From positions 2,512,823 to 2,576,822 of the forward strand of contig CM035304.1 of NCBI GenBank assembly GCA_002900995.3: a DNA stretch of 64,000 nucleotides. Direction: 5' to 3'. This document shows, one piece after another, positions 24,604 to 36,089 of the stretch. The position numbers and the translations under genes are program-made. The DNA is from Ganoderma boninense. Lineage: Eukaryota; Basidiomycota; Agaricomycetes; Polyporales; Polyporaceae. How positions within the stretch are numbered: the first letter of the stretch is position 1; each line of letters opens with the position of its first letter. The notes beneath the pieces were generated by a model. The model saw only the letters and a program-made list of their open reading frames with translations, had not been told where the DNA came from and searched no databases.

Positions 24604-24639
24604 CCACGTAGTAATCGATAATCTCCGCCGCAACCTCTT

Positions 24640-24672
24640 CTTCTATTTATCTTCTATCTTCTATCTTCTATA
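24640..24672. repeat. TTCTATC/TCTTCTA microsatellite
   Basis: Several copies of TCTTCTA directly beside the outer end of the right inverted-repeat arm. Confidence 0.8.
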
Positions 24673-24732
24673 GAAAAGCAAGGTTTTGAATGCGAAAAAG
24701 GCAATTTTCGGCAGACGTAGAAGCGCTCAGTG
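24673..24732 (+). repeat. diverged direct duplicate (partner 26104-26163)
   Basis: Both start GAAAAGCAAGGTTTTGA and end AGAAGCGCTCA, with scattered substitutions between. The 26.1 kb copy reads MEKQGFDSEKANARR from an ATG, and the 24.7 kb copy has stops. Confidence 0.6.
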
Positions 24733-25297
24733 GATCTGACGGCCACGTTGACCCCGTTGCAGATGCCGCTCATGTCCTTTACACGACGACGTCCGCTCTA
24801 GCTTCTGAGATACATATACTTCTGGGACTTGCCTATCTTTCGTGCCACATCAACTCGCTCCGGGAGGCTGCAAGATCCTGACGTGGCTACCTATGCCCAC
24901 CACGACAGGCTCTTGACGACCACTGCATCTTCGTCTGGATCCGGCAAAGGTACGATAGCGACATCGAGATTCAAATCTCCAGGCTGAGGGAGAGCACATG
25001 TTCAAGTAGGATCCCAGTATCTGCGTAACACTGCCCGCGATAGGAGGCTCAGGTAAGCCAGTAGTGCTGTAATCTGTTTGCTGAATTAAGCGTCCGTTCG
25101 CCCAGGTATTAGCTTAAAACATCAAGACTATTTTGCGCTGACCGGAGGAAGAGGCTAGACTATCAACAGAGGCAACGCTAGCCAGGATACAATGAGGTGC
25201 GTCATTCTGAACTCATCGTCTCAATGTTCCGTGGTGCGCTTTACCCTTCTGATAAACATGTTCAGTTGCCTAACAAATGTGAGACACGGATCGACGC

Positions 25298-25826
25298 TGA
25301 GATTCCCGTTACATAGTGCGAGCCTTCATTCACCTCTCCTGTGACCGTCCACAATTCTCCACAAATTTGGATGCTCACAAGCCAGTACGTACTCTCCCAA
25401 TTATCGGACATCAATGTCACCTGGCTGAAGGAAAGCTGCTTGGCAGCATAGTTACTTACGTGCACATCACGGCCCTTGACCGACGTTCACAAAATGATGG
25501 TCTGCTTGATCCTTACGCGCACGCTGTAGCGGCTGCCAATGGGATGGCTATACCAGAGGACCTACTGAGGCACTTGCGGAATGGAAGAGAAAGGTGAGCT
25601 GATGACTAAAATACCAGGTTATGCATATGGTAACATTTAGGCTCGGAATCAACGAGGTACGCCTACATTTCGAAGCTGAACTCCGTATGAACTTCGGGAC
25701 TCCTTCCAGGTCGAAGCGACCGAGGACTTGAGGGTGCGTTCTCTATGCAAGTCCCATCCGCTGTCATCTTGGGAAGTATTGGACTACCCATACACACTCC
25801 AGACTCCAGAGGGCACGGCGCATTGA
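25298..25826 (+). CDS. hypothetical protein, C-terminal three exons
   Basis: A plus-strand exon ends at 25593. It is followed by a 47-nt intron (GTGAGC...TTTAG), a 16-nt exon (25641-25656), a 53-nt intron (GTACGC...TCCAG) and a last exon at 25710-25826. All phases agree. The protein segment contains DPYAHAVAAANGMAIPEDLL, GINEVEATEDLRVRSLC and a short tail. No start codon is certain: the frame opens after a TGA near 25295 and the N-terminus may lie on upstream exons. The fold looks helical and soluble. I do not recognise the family. Confidence 0.5.
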
Positions 25827-28466
25827 GGGCGGGCGACAGCCCGGCCGATGTGCGCAGGGGAGTTTGGTCGAGTGGTAGTCACTGAAGCTGCGCCAGCTCG
25901 GCAGGGCATGCATGCCGCTGTGTTTACTCCGTTTCAAGTCTCGACCTTCCACCTTGCCTCCGCCGTCTGGATAAACGTTATTGCATATATCAAAGAAGCT
26001 GTAAATACCAATTGAGCGGCTTAGGCCTGTAAGCGAAGGCTCCCTGGACCCTAAACTCCCTTTCCGGGGCGACGGCACGGGAAGCTGCTAGTTTTTTGCT
26101 ATGGAAAAGCAAGGTTTTGACTCCGAAAAGGCCAATGCTCGACGGATGCAGAAGCGCTCACTCACCTGATGCCGACAGCTCCGAGGACCGACAACCATTG
26201 CCAACGACGCTGAAGCTCCTCCGCACCGTCGATATAGGCTCCTGCTCCAGTCATGTTTACGCCGATTTATCGACACTTCATCCAGCACCCACTTCAGCAT
26301 CCCTTTTTAAGGGCCTTATCTGATCGGTGCCATACGAGGGAACAGCATACGATGAATAGACCAGGGGTCGTGGGCCTCTCCTGCGCTTATTGATAAGTAA
26401 TTCGGGTCCTTTGGTAAGTACCCATCGTCAGAATTCGGAGATCGAGTTCTACCTTTTTTGTTATCGGGCCTCCATGAGGTTTTTTGAGACAAATGAGTTT
26501 GGGTCATGCAGCCTTGACAGTAGCCCGCCCACCTTACCCGAGAAGCATCCATGGCGAATCAGCTACTCAGCGCTCGTACAGAGGAGCGGTCGACCAACAG
26601 TTTTAGAGTAACTATACGCTGTTTGCATGTAGATACATGCTGCTGCCTGAAAACAAGCAGATACTCACAAAAGAGCCATGCATGTACTTACAAGTCTCGA
26701 CTTTGCTTTTGTCGCTCGAGCTCCCATCATTTACGAGCATTGAGCCATGCTCCATTCGGGCGAGTACTGAATAACAACGAAGTCCTAAACGATACTCGAT
26801 ATTTGAGCACAGATAATGTATTTAAATACACATCACACCAATGGACGAGCAGAAAAAGGGACGATGCTGACCTTCGGAAGAGGTCATGGTTTCGCAGGGA
26901 CTGGCTTATGATAGCATAGAGGATATCTGCCGCAGACTGGCAGGGGACTTTTGTGTGCAAAGAACATGGAGCTCGTCCACCATGCGCTGTTCAGTGTACA
27001 CATTTTGTTCCCAACTGAACTCCTGGCAGACTGAGTAGGAGTTCGGGGCGGGCCGTACCCCTAATGGGCCCTCCGATGATAGATGACGCGCTCTCACGCA
27101 ACCCAATCAAGTGCGTCCGATCCTCGGAAGTTTTGGTGGCGCGTAGCAACAGTGGTGACATTAAAGCTTTCTCCTGCCTTGGAGAGACCGAGGCAGGGCA
27201 GGTTAATCCACTGCACCTTATTATGACTCAATACGCTCGGGTTACTAAGCCAGTCTTATTGAACGGGTACCTCGCAGCAATCGAGCCTGCTATGGTCCAT
27301 GTTGCCTTTTGCAAAGAGAACCGGCTCCAATGGAGAACGGGCGGGGATTGCACCAGGCCATCACGATGAGCTCGAGACATTCCGGGTAACCTCGCACAAG
27401 CTACATTGGACATATTCGAACTAACGAGGCTCCTATCTCGCTGAAACGGGAGTATGGGCACCGTTGCGAGTATTTGCTGGTCGTCGGACAGGGTTCTAGC
27501 GGCTGTGCGAACACTGAAACACGAACGCTCGATGCACAAATGGCGTACGATGTAGGTGAGCTGAGGGTGGTGAGTATCCAAGGCCGCGCATGCAGTCATT
27601 CACAGGCCCAGCGGGTACTTATCATTGCAGCCGCTTGGACTAAATCGAAGTTTGGGATGGGAAGGTGCTGGCCAGGTCGATGAAGAAGAGGACGGACGTA
27701 CATTGCTTTGGCATGTGATCGGCGGCCTTTCTCCATGAAGGAAGTTGTCCCAGAGCGCAGACGCGCTGTTGGGTGCCCAATGCGCGGACACGCGACCCGT
27801 TTCCGCAGGTCCGAAGTTCGACCCGCGGATCTCAACCCATTCCGTCGCCTCAGAGCCACTGGGGGCACCTCACATGATTTCCGCGCTCCGGTACGGCGCT
27901 CGGGCAGGCCTGAACGTCAAGAATTGACTATCATCCCATGCCTAGAACCTCAGGACTGACTGGTCGCTTCGGAAGCTCCATTCGCACTGCGGTCAGCGTC
28001 GCCGCTTACCGGAATGCTTACCTTTCTCCGAGCCCCTCGGCGCAATGCCGTTTTCAGCCTCTTCCTTACGTCCTTCATTTGAGGGACGTGGTCTTCAGAC
28101 AAATGGAGTATGACGACCATCAGCCGACGGCAGGAAATTTAGAGTTCCCTTCTTCGTGCTAAGGAGGGGCCCGAGGTAAGTCCCGTCGTCGTCCGGGAGG
28201 CGATTGACGCGGGGCTCCGCCAGCACGGTTTCCATGAATGCGCATCAATACCGGTACCGCAGCAGTGGGTGCGAGAGTCGGAGTCGACTAGGAGGAACTG
28301 AATGTTCGAAGAATTTCATCGCGACCTGATATGCGATGTCCCTGAGGGGAATGAGGCAGGGACTCGTCACGTATGCGACACCCTAATGGAAGGCCAAGGA
28401 GTCCATGCACCTTGAATGAATGGGAATGTCGAGTCATGAACGAAACACTGCGACATGAGTGGTACG
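25827..28466. other. no convincing gene
   Basis: Only overlapping short frames and the second copy of the 60-bp duplicate (26104-26163). Nothing else supportable. Confidence 0.5.
26104..26163 (+). repeat. diverged direct duplicate (partner 24673-24732)
   Basis: See partner copy. This copy includes an ATG at 26101 and a short open reading to a TGA at about 26167. Confidence 0.6.
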
Positions 28467-28662
28467 TCGCTAGACAAGCGGGACATCGTCAGATAAGCGG
28501 GACATCACTAGATGAGCACGAAGCAAGGGGGGAGGAGATGTCGCCGGGCGAGCGGGACTATGCTTAGACGAGCGGGACCGAGCGGTGTAGTCGTTAGACG
28601 AGCGGGACCGAGCGGTGTGGTCGTTAGACGAGCGGGACCGAGCGGGACCCTACTAGACGAGG
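28467..28662. repeat. degenerate tandem repeat around TTAGACGAGCGGGA
   Basis: The right half has near-perfect units of about 34-35 nt (TTAGACGAGCGGGACCGAGC plus GGTGTAGTCG). The left half has shorter, more diverged versions (AGATAAGCGGGACATC and similar). Confidence 0.85.
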
Positions 28663-29017
28663 CGGTGAGGGCGGAGTTCCGGATACAGGAGGCCCGATGA
28701 GATTTCGAGAGGATAGGCGAGCGAGAACGTTGGACAGCCATGATACCCCGAACAGGCGATTGGAACAGTTGTTGGAAGAGAAGTGGTTTGCGCTCGGCTA
28801 TTGTACAGCCGAGAAGGTGAGTGCCCAGCACCAACACATAGCGCGTGAGGGCCAGATGCAATAGCCGGTCAGAGCTTTGGAGACCCGGAGAGTCCTGAGG
28901 GCGTTTGTAATGTCTTGGTTAGAGTCGGACTGTCTTGAGACGGCTCACAATACCAGCCTCGAACCGAAGGCGCTCGCCTTCACCTTGCAGCTCGTCGCAA
29001 GTCCTCTGCCGGACCAA

Positions 29018-29025
29018 TTTATAAG
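29018..29025 (+). promoter_or_regulatory. TATA-like box upstream of the HicA-like gene
   Basis: TTTATAAG about 50 nt before the ATG at 29074, followed by a pyrimidine-rich leader, a typical basidiomycete core-promoter layout. Confidence 0.5.
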
Positions 29026-29073
29026 GTCGTACGCCGTCGCACACATCCTCTATCCCCGCCAACGCTTGCAACC

Positions 29074-29645
29074 ATGTCCACCTACCGAGTGAGCAAAAGG
29101 GACTTCAAGGTGAGTTTCTCGTACAACGGAGATGGCCAAAATTCGGACGTGCCTGGCAATAATCGCACCTTACAGACCATATCCTCTATTTTGAAGATCG
29201 GAAAGAATGCCCGACACGACATAACGTGGCCCCAGTTCGTGAATGTATGTCGCGATTATTCCTCGCTCCTACCTGGTATAGGCTGACGATTGTGTATTAG
29301 CTTATGGGTAATCTAGGGTATACCTACTGTCCAGGGGGGTATATGGGGACTGCAGGCGGCCGTTGTCGCTTTGTATCAAAGAAAGATGGCAAAGTCCTGA
29401 GGTTTCGCCCGGTAAGTTTGTGCGTGGCCAGCATGGCCGTTCCCTGAAGTGCATGTGCTGATATGCTCCGCTCAGCCTCGCTCAATTAAGCTGGAGACGT
29501 TCAAGCAAGACGGGTTAGTAGATGTCTTCCCATCACACTGCAAGGAAACTGACGGACGTGTTTCACTTGCAGCTTGAAGAGGGCGTTGGAGACCAGCCTT
29601 GGGTGGAGTGAAAGTTCGTTTGTCATTGAGGACATAAACCCGTAG
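29074..29645 (+). CDS. HicA-like small protein, five exons
   Basis: The five exons are 29074-29109, 29176-29244, 29301-29411, 29476-29513 and 29573-29645. All have GT-AG introns and agreeing phases, giving 108 residues. The centre reads ITWPQFV, a Gly-rich turn, then a strand-loop-strand and a final helix (LKRAL, SLGW). This order resembles fungal relatives of the bacterial HicA/YcfA fold, a small dsRNA-binding-like fold whose bacterial members act as mRNA interferases. The key His of bacterial HicA is not obvious here, and Arg/Cys positions sit at the equivalent turn, so RNase activity should not be assumed. ATG context AACCATG and a TATA-like box support the start. No antitoxin-like partner is visible nearby. 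The family call is by architecture only. Confidence 0.55.
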
Positions 29646-29752
29646 CAACGGTGATACCTAGTCACAGATCCGGACATTAGTGTAGCCCCTTGATAATTTT
29701 CAGACGCGACCCGGTCCATGCGCGGACCGTGACTACGAGGAGATGAGCGAAC

Positions 29753-30112
29753 TGAACTCGAAACCTGCTGAGCTCTCGAAGATCCGGCCCCTCCGTGCGC
29801 CTTTGGTATGTTTTAGAAGTCGGGGATCGACATGTTCGGAAGTTTGTACTAAAAGCCATCAAGGGAAAACGGAGAACGGAGTTGATAAGGCAGACTACGA
29901 AGGGGGAGGAGGGGGCCTCAAGTGGCGCGCCGATTGCCAGCTCTTGCGACTCGGAGACGAGCGATGACATCATGGACGAGAGGCTGTCCACTTCTGGAAG
30001 TTCTCATGATTCTCCTGGCAGACCGCAAAGAACTCGCAGTCCTAGAAATATTCTGCATGTCACACACCCCAGGATATCACTAATTTCTGTACGCCGCAGA
30101 GGATATAACTAA
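29753..30112 (+). CDS. hypothetical basic/Ser-rich exon
   Basis: A plus frame beginning after a TGA at about 29750 reads VRLWYVLEVGDRHVRKFVLKA-like sequence (residues shown are at the start only), then a Lys/Arg-rich helix and a long Ser/Asp-rich tail, ending at a stop at 30112. There is no clear ATG. It may be the C-terminal exon of an unresolved gene. Family unknown. Confidence 0.35.
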
Positions 30113-30195
30113 TTACAGTTCCTGATTGATCTACCGCGAGACATGGAAGATAGACGCAAGGTGCTAATCATACAGAGAGACATACCGACGGAGTT

Positions 30196-30615
30196 GGATG
30201 CAAGGCTCGGACGAACGGGCAGGAGCCAACCTGCGTCGACGTCCGGCCCCCCTCACGCCCTACCCCTTCCGCAAGTCGGCAGCAACCGGGGCATCTCCCT
30301 GTTGCGAGGCTGTCGGGCGAGAACCGATCGAGCTGGAGGCCGCCATGAATCAGAGCGCTCCGGGGCGAAGGTAGTTTGAACTCACGATGAATCTCCACGT
30401 ATGTGCTGCCACTACACTCCAACTACGATCATGAGGCTTCGTGCCTCTCGAAGACGGCGGGAGCTAGGTGTGCGTGAGCCGGGACACAAAGTCGTCGGCA
30501 TGATTTAGGGGCGAGCACAAAGCTGGCTCCGAGAGATGATATTCGAGGGGAGAGCGGGCCTGGGAGATACTGCGTGTCGAGGTATTCAGTTGCGACGCGC
30601 ACATTGTAGAACCTC
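30196..30615 (+). repeat. dispersed direct repeat, copy 2
   Basis: Same-strand match to 7726-8148 with a few substitutions and 1-nt indels. Confidence 0.9.
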
Positions 30616-30788
30616 ACCGGCCGTGATGTTGAGAGGGCGGCTCCGAGCGCGAACACTGAGTTCGAGGAAAGGGCCGTTGCAGAGAGGAGTATTCTAGCGG
30701 GAGAGGAGAAGACTGAATAAGTATGTGCGCCGGTGCAGAACATCGAGCAAATGGTGGAGCAGGCGTCTAACGGGTCTATCTCCAGCAT
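30429..30788 (-). CDS. hypothetical protein spanning the repeat edge
   Basis: A 119-codon minus frame. Its C-terminal half (VATEYLDTQYLPGP, FVLAPKSCRRLC) lies inside the 420-bp repeat and is also open in the 7.7 kb copy, so it is the most plausible coding content of the repeat. The N-terminal half is unique to this locus and moderately hydrophobic. No family recognised. Confidence 0.3.
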   Translation of the reverse strand: MLEIDPLDACSTICSMFCTGAHTYSVFSSPARILLSATALSSNSVFALGAALSTSRPVRFYNVRVATEYLDTQYLPGPLSPRISSLGASFVLAPKSCRRLCVPAHAHLAPAVFERHEAS

Positions 30789-31292
30789 AGGCGCCAGACC
30801 ATGGCAGGTCCGAGTCGGGACTTTGACTCATTTCCTATCTCTTCTCAAATGCTCACGAAGACATTCGGTACGTATCTGCCACCAAGTCTGTTATGTTATT
30901 CGAATTGCACATTAATCGGACCATTGTCATCGACAGCCTCCTTCTAGTGGCGCATATCAGTCCCACTGACTCGCTCAGACGACTTCGAGTCCCTGTGCTG
31001 AGAAGGCTGCAACGTCCACTTTGGACGTCAATGCCAGGTTTCGACACCGCGAGTACTATCCCCGCGAATGTCTCCCGCCATCCCCGCTATCCTCAACGCT
31101 TCCGATTTCTGTATTGCTATTGACATCGTATCTCTCGCCTCCAATGCTCTCATGCACTTCCTCTAGCAATTCATCTGCCCGTGCCGAACCCATACGTCTT
31201 TTGACACTTGACTTGATCTGTTCAAGCAACCGATCTTCGCAAACCACCGATCTCGTAGATCAAGCGAGATCTGAAGTGTCGGCTGCTGCACT
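30789..31292. other. no convincing gene
   Basis: Short overlapping frames only. Confidence 0.5.
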
Positions 31293-31405
31293 GTGCACGG
31301 AGATGTGACGAAGGGGCGGTATCCAAGAAGACAACCTGCTCTAGTACTTAGCCACCCTTCGCCACATCTCCGTGTATACCGCCCCTTCGCCACACCTCCG
31401 CGCAC
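31293..31405. repeat. imperfect inverted repeat of about 32 bp
   Basis: 31293-31324 and 31374-31405 are reverse complements with about five mismatches (GTGCACGGAGATGTG versus the complement of CACACCTCCGCGCAC). The right side also holds a tandem echo of CCCTTCGCCACA. Confidence 0.75.
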
Positions 31406-31652
31406 AGGAAAGGGAAAGGGGGATCCACTTTCGCAGGCTGTCGTGATCTTGCCAATCGGCCCTCACTCCGACTGACTGCGCGCACGACAACGCCGACAGC
31501 GGTGTCATCCCAGAAGACTTGCACTTTCCTCCTCCGTAGCTCAACCCAGGCAGAGTCGATGTCTCTATTTGCTCGCATTCGTCAATGCAGATTCACGTGA
31601 TTTGTAGGCGGCGGCGTGAGCGGCTCAGCGAGCACCAAGAGCGCGAGAATCA

Positions 31653-31967
31653 GTCCATCTCATTAGCTTCGGTGAAATGCAACGTAGCCCCTGCATGTAT
31701 ATGCATCGGCCCTCTGTGCACAAGGCGCGGGGTAGAACTCGAAATGGAGTAGACGACACCAATGTATGTTGAGCCCCAACACAGTAGTAATTGCCGCTCG
31801 CCCAAATCCCACCGCGCATATCGGCCAGGCTGTCGCCCGCCCTCAATGCGCCATGCTTGTGTGCCCTTCTGAATGAGTATAAGAACGGCCATGGGGGGTT
31901 GGAAGTCCATGTATGCTTCAAAATGTGGTGTTTGGCACAGCGCGAGGAACTTCGAGCGTTGTGTCAA
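31653..31967 (-). CDS. hypothetical protein, 105 residues
   Basis: ATG at 31967, open for 105 codons with a plausible residue mix (GERQLLLCWGSTYIGVVYS, then HIHAGATLHF). No known motif. It may be a chance frame. Confidence 0.25.
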
Positions 31968-31982
31968 ACGGATGCTTGCTGA

Positions 31983-33112
31983 GGGTGAGGCCGGATGAGG
32001 AAGGGTGCACGAAGCGCGCCGCCTTCCGCACTTGTCTCACGCCCGACAAGTGCACCCAGCCCACCACTCCCTAGCGCTCTGGAAGAGCGGGTACTTGTAC
32101 CCACCTTTTCTTCGCACTCGATCCGGAGCTGCTCGCCGCGTGCGGAGCCCGCGTCGTGCCTAGTCGCGCGGTTCCTGGTTACGCTCCGGTCCTCCCATCC
32201 CGCGGCCTCGCAAACGAGGTCGCTCTGTCTTTCCGCTGCCGGCGGGAGGTTTCTCTGACACGAAGGCTAATCACGCGTTAGGAAGCGTTGATGCACGCAC
32301 TAGCAGATGTCATTAATTTCAAGCCCAAACATTCCTATCTCTGGTTTGGCCACACAATGCTATTCTGATGTAACCTATTCCTTGGCCTGTATACTTCTTT
32401 TCTGCAAACCAACCATCTGGAAGGTCCTCCAGCATTCAACGTTATCCAGTTCGTAGCCCGAGCCATCTCCGAGAGTCTCCGACCACTATGGGGACCAAGT
32501 GCCAGGGTCCTACCTCGGCTCCGAGACACGTGGGACTGGCACCGCCGACAGGGACCGTCATTACTGCTTTAGAGACCCATCCACTAAAATGGCCAGCTGC
32601 AGGCACAGGGGCGATGTATGAAGCCTTGCAGCGTTGAAGGCTATCCCCCGTCGCACTGGGCCACGCTGGATGTATTTGGCCTTCGAACCTCGACTGCGCC
32701 GGACCGTAATACTATCCCCCCCACCGTCGCACCACTCCCCTCCTTCTGAGCAACCTCCTGAGTGCCCGAGCCTCCCGTCCCCACCGCGTTCGTCTTGAGG
32801 ACGCTACGAACGCAAAACATTGTCTCAAACGTAGGGAGTACGGGGCATTCAGTGAGTACTGGCGACATCATTTCATGAACATCACAATGACGTTGGTGTT
32901 GCTTTCCCGGCACAATTCTACACCCGACACCCCCCCCCTCTCCGCCTCAAATAATCCCTCCGCCGTTCTCCAGGTCTCGGAGAGCACTCCGGGATGCGCA
33001 CAACATTTCTCAGCACCCCCAGCTTGGATTTGCTGCCCACTCTGTCTGCCCATATGGCGCTACGTCACCCGATCTCGTTCCCGGTGCAACTCTCAACCAT
33101 CTAACCCAGCGA
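31983..33112. other. no convincing gene
   Basis: One plus-strand stretch at about 32300-32570 reads like coding DNA (ARAISESLRPLWGPS), but I could not extend it. Confidence 0.35.
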
Positions 33113-33488
33113 TGAGTTCGAAGTCATCCCCGCGACGACCATTCACAACGGTGGGTGGCGCACGCATCCACTGCGGTCGCATCCGGGCTTACGCCCTGGG
33201 CGTGGCGCTTATGACTCAATTCGTCCGAGATGCTACCGCTGTGCGTTCACAGTGCCGGCACACATCAGGGAGGTGCTCGTCGACCGCTACGAATACATTG
33301 TGACCGAGCGGGAGGTCGTTCTTGACCTGACCGATGGTCTGCGCCCGTGCGATACGTGCGAGAAGTGGGGCGCCGTGCGTGTCAACGCCTCCTATGCATC
33401 CTTCAGGGGCACGTACGGTCCTGACTATATGTTCCAGCTGTACAGCGACCTGCAGTGCACTAGAGCTCCTATCGGGCGATACCCTTGA
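33113..33488 (+). CDS. small protein with CxxC motif (hypothetical)
   Basis: The best model starts at ATG 33113 (MSSKSSPRRPFTT) and removes an intron of about 100 nt ending GTTCACAG at about 33251. It continues VPAHIREVLVDRYEY, RPCDTCEKW and a Tyr-rich tail, and stops at 33488. Without splicing, an alternative frame adds RPRCYRC upstream, giving a second CxxC. Either way this is a short, possibly zinc-binding protein. Family unknown. Confidence 0.35.
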
Positions 33489-33821
33489 CTCCGAGTCATG
33501 CGAGCAAGTATCGCACGAGCAACGACTCTACGTATGGAGCGCCATTCTCCAGGTTCTAGCATCTTCGTACTGGGACTTGGACTTGTCTGCGACTCATTAA
33601 TCCGTCTCGCTCCGTTCTCTATTATCAGCCATTTCCCCTCTCTCTCATGAACGACGGCCTGCTACCACGGCCCTTTTCCGACGTTTGGCACTCCCCAGCC
33701 ATGTTACAATTCACCACGGCAACCTTCTTAGAATCGTGCGTTCATGTTTATTGCCAGCTCAGGTGCTACCCAAGTAGGCAACTTGCTCAGACTATAGTTC
33801 GGCTCCGAGGAAGGAGGGGGA

Positions 33822-34010
33822 AACGTGGGGCGTATCTGCCCTAGGTGCTGCACCTTCACGAAGGACCCACATCGCGATGCCGTCCAGCACCTCCGGCATC
33901 AGTTGCTCGACTGCGAGACCCGGCTGTGCGTCCCCTCCGGGGCGAGACGCCCCCATAGTGGCAGCGTCTTTTCCCATGGGACGTGCTTCAGGCCCTCGTA
34001 CACGACGTAG
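33822..34010 (+). other. zinc-finger-like coding fragment
   Basis: The plus frame contains ICPRCCTF followed by H, H-x2-H and further Cys (VQHLRHQLLDC), a C2H2/C2HC-like pattern, and then loses sense. The next coding-like frame (LVHDVEVCERMARWEQG, about 33990-34060) is shifted, which suggests a frameshifted fragment. Confidence 0.35.
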
Positions 34011-34064
34011 AGGTGTGTGAGCGCATGGCACGGTGGGAACAGGGCGACCTAATCCCAGAACCAT

Positions 34065-35157
34065 GCGAGCTTCTCACGCTCGGGTCGCCTGCCACGCGTG
34101 TCCAGTGTGGCTCGGGGCGCACGAAGAGGGGGTTGTCCGCCACTCGCGCAGGTGCGGGAACTGGTCGCCGACGTAGGGCAGCGCGACGTCCGCGTGCTGG
34201 AGCACGGCGAGTGTCTCGAGCGTCGGACCTTCACTTCTCGATAACTACTTATGTCCACAAGTCCATTCGTCCACTTTGGAGCGGCTCAAGAGAGGTATTG
34301 AATTTTCTTTCTACGCTCCAATGATTATCTTATATACACCCTTCACTAGCTCACTAGTACAACCCGTCGGGTGCACGACGGTCCGCTGGAGTGTGGCGGC
34401 TGAGGTGCATCTGGTCACCATGTCAATCTATCGTGAGGAAGCTTAGGAATGCCACAACGACTCCGCGTTTCAGCTGCCTGCGCCGTCTGCCCTTTCGCTG
34501 ATGGGCCGACGGGATAACACGGCGCCGCAGAGCTCAAGCCACTCAGAGTTGCTCCGGCCTGACCGCGTTGGTGTTGCACTGACCAGCCGTGTGCGAGATG
34601 GGAGTTGGTAGCTTCATTTGGCCCGATCAACAAGATGGTTCTACGCTCTGGCGTAGTGAGACAATCTCGAACGATCTCCTATGAGCGCGTCTATTTCTTC
34701 CTCTTCCTTCATGCTGCGGTATCAGACATAGCAGCAGCAAGGTTGATTATGAAACGGTCATTGGTACCCTTCGGAAATTGGGGAGGTATTGCGTTAACGG
34801 AGAGGGTGGCATCAATAGCCAACGACCGAGAGCGACAATTTTTTCAATCAATAGCACGAGGGTACGAATACAACGTTTACAAAAGGCTTTCACAACGACC
34901 ACACCAATTTCTTCGACATGCCTGAGCGGCGAGAAGTCAACGCCAGCAACACGCTTGCCCTACCAGGCCTGGAGGTAGTCCGGGACATTGCTGAGGGAAG
35001 ACATGAACTACGGGGAAAAGGTAAGCCTTAACAGCTTGGAGGCGAAGCGTGCTGCCCACCGAGCACCCGGGTGAACAAGCAGAAGCTAACGGGGAGACTC
35101 TATCAGAACTAGCAGGATCGGATTGGCCTAACAGACGCACCAGAGATATCACGCGCC
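34065..35157. other. no gene model
   Basis: A 106-codon plus frame (34605-34925) has a plausible composition but no motif. Nothing else supportable. Confidence 0.4.
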
Positions 35158-35373
35158 TCAGTTGGAAGCGCCACCCTCGTCCCCAGCGTCGACGGTGATG
35201 CTGATACTGCCCTGCTCGGTCAACTCCAACTCCATCGCCTCGGGATCTGCTTCCCTAAATCGCGGGAAGTGGCGACGAATTGCTGCAAAGGTGCCTCCTC
35301 CTCCGGCCGCAATAATCAATCCAACTGTAATGCCATGGAAGAAAGAGGCGTTGGAGGTAACGCAGGTCGACAT
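35158..35373 (-). CDS. short protein with one membrane segment
   Basis: ATG at 35373 gives 71 residues. A hydrophobic Gly-rich stretch (ITVGLIIAAGGGGTFAAI) is followed by a basic RRHFPRF patch and an acidic C-terminus (PEAMELELTEQ...). This looks like a membrane anchor with a cytosolic tail. The ORF stays open upstream to 35514, so it may be the last exon of a longer membrane protein. Confidence 0.4.
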   Translation of the reverse strand: MSTCVTSNASFFHGITVGLIIAAGGGGTFAAIRRHFPRFREADPEAMELELTEQGSISITVDAGDEGGASN

Positions 35374-36089
35374 TTGGAGGTAGGAAGTCGGCAGAAAGAT
35401 AGTGGATGGTGGTGGAGGGTAAGCGAGAGAGAGAGCGCAATCGTTTCCCGTTGTCAGAATCCGAATAACGGTATTTGAGCTCCGATATATGACAAATGCA
35501 AGATAATGAGGCACAGAATTGTACAGTGGGCGTATACGAACAGATCTTCTATCTACATAAATAAAAGAGAGGAAGTCCAGTATGATTACCTTTTTTGGTT
35601 TAAAAACGGTGGCTTATATAATGCGCGATCTGTGACTTGCGTTACGTGCGGAGACTGAAAGACCCGGGGTATGCCGGATGGCTGTCCCTACCGGGCATCG
35701 GGAATCATCTATAGCCGACGCGATCGCCACTATCTTATCTCTCTTCCGGTCGAAGCGGGTAATCTGGGCCTCTTATGTAATTCGAGTTTAAACCTGCGCG
35801 TGTCTCCAGCCGGCCGCGTCCGGTTGGTGCGCTCCTTCGCGCCGGCTGGCGCTCTTCTCTCTCTCCTGAGTGGGGCTTATACAGCGGCGTCGGGGACCGC
35901 GTCCTCCCCCTAGCCAACCTTTGCTCGCCGCCGCCAGGTACGCACGTCTTTATCTCTGGGACACGTCCCATCCTGAGCTCACCTTTGCTCGCCACCGCCA
36001 GCACGCCCTTGTGGAGTTCGAGCGACTCGTTTTTTAGCTACGAATCTTCGTTCATCTATCGAATCAACCCATGTCATTTCAACAGGGGC

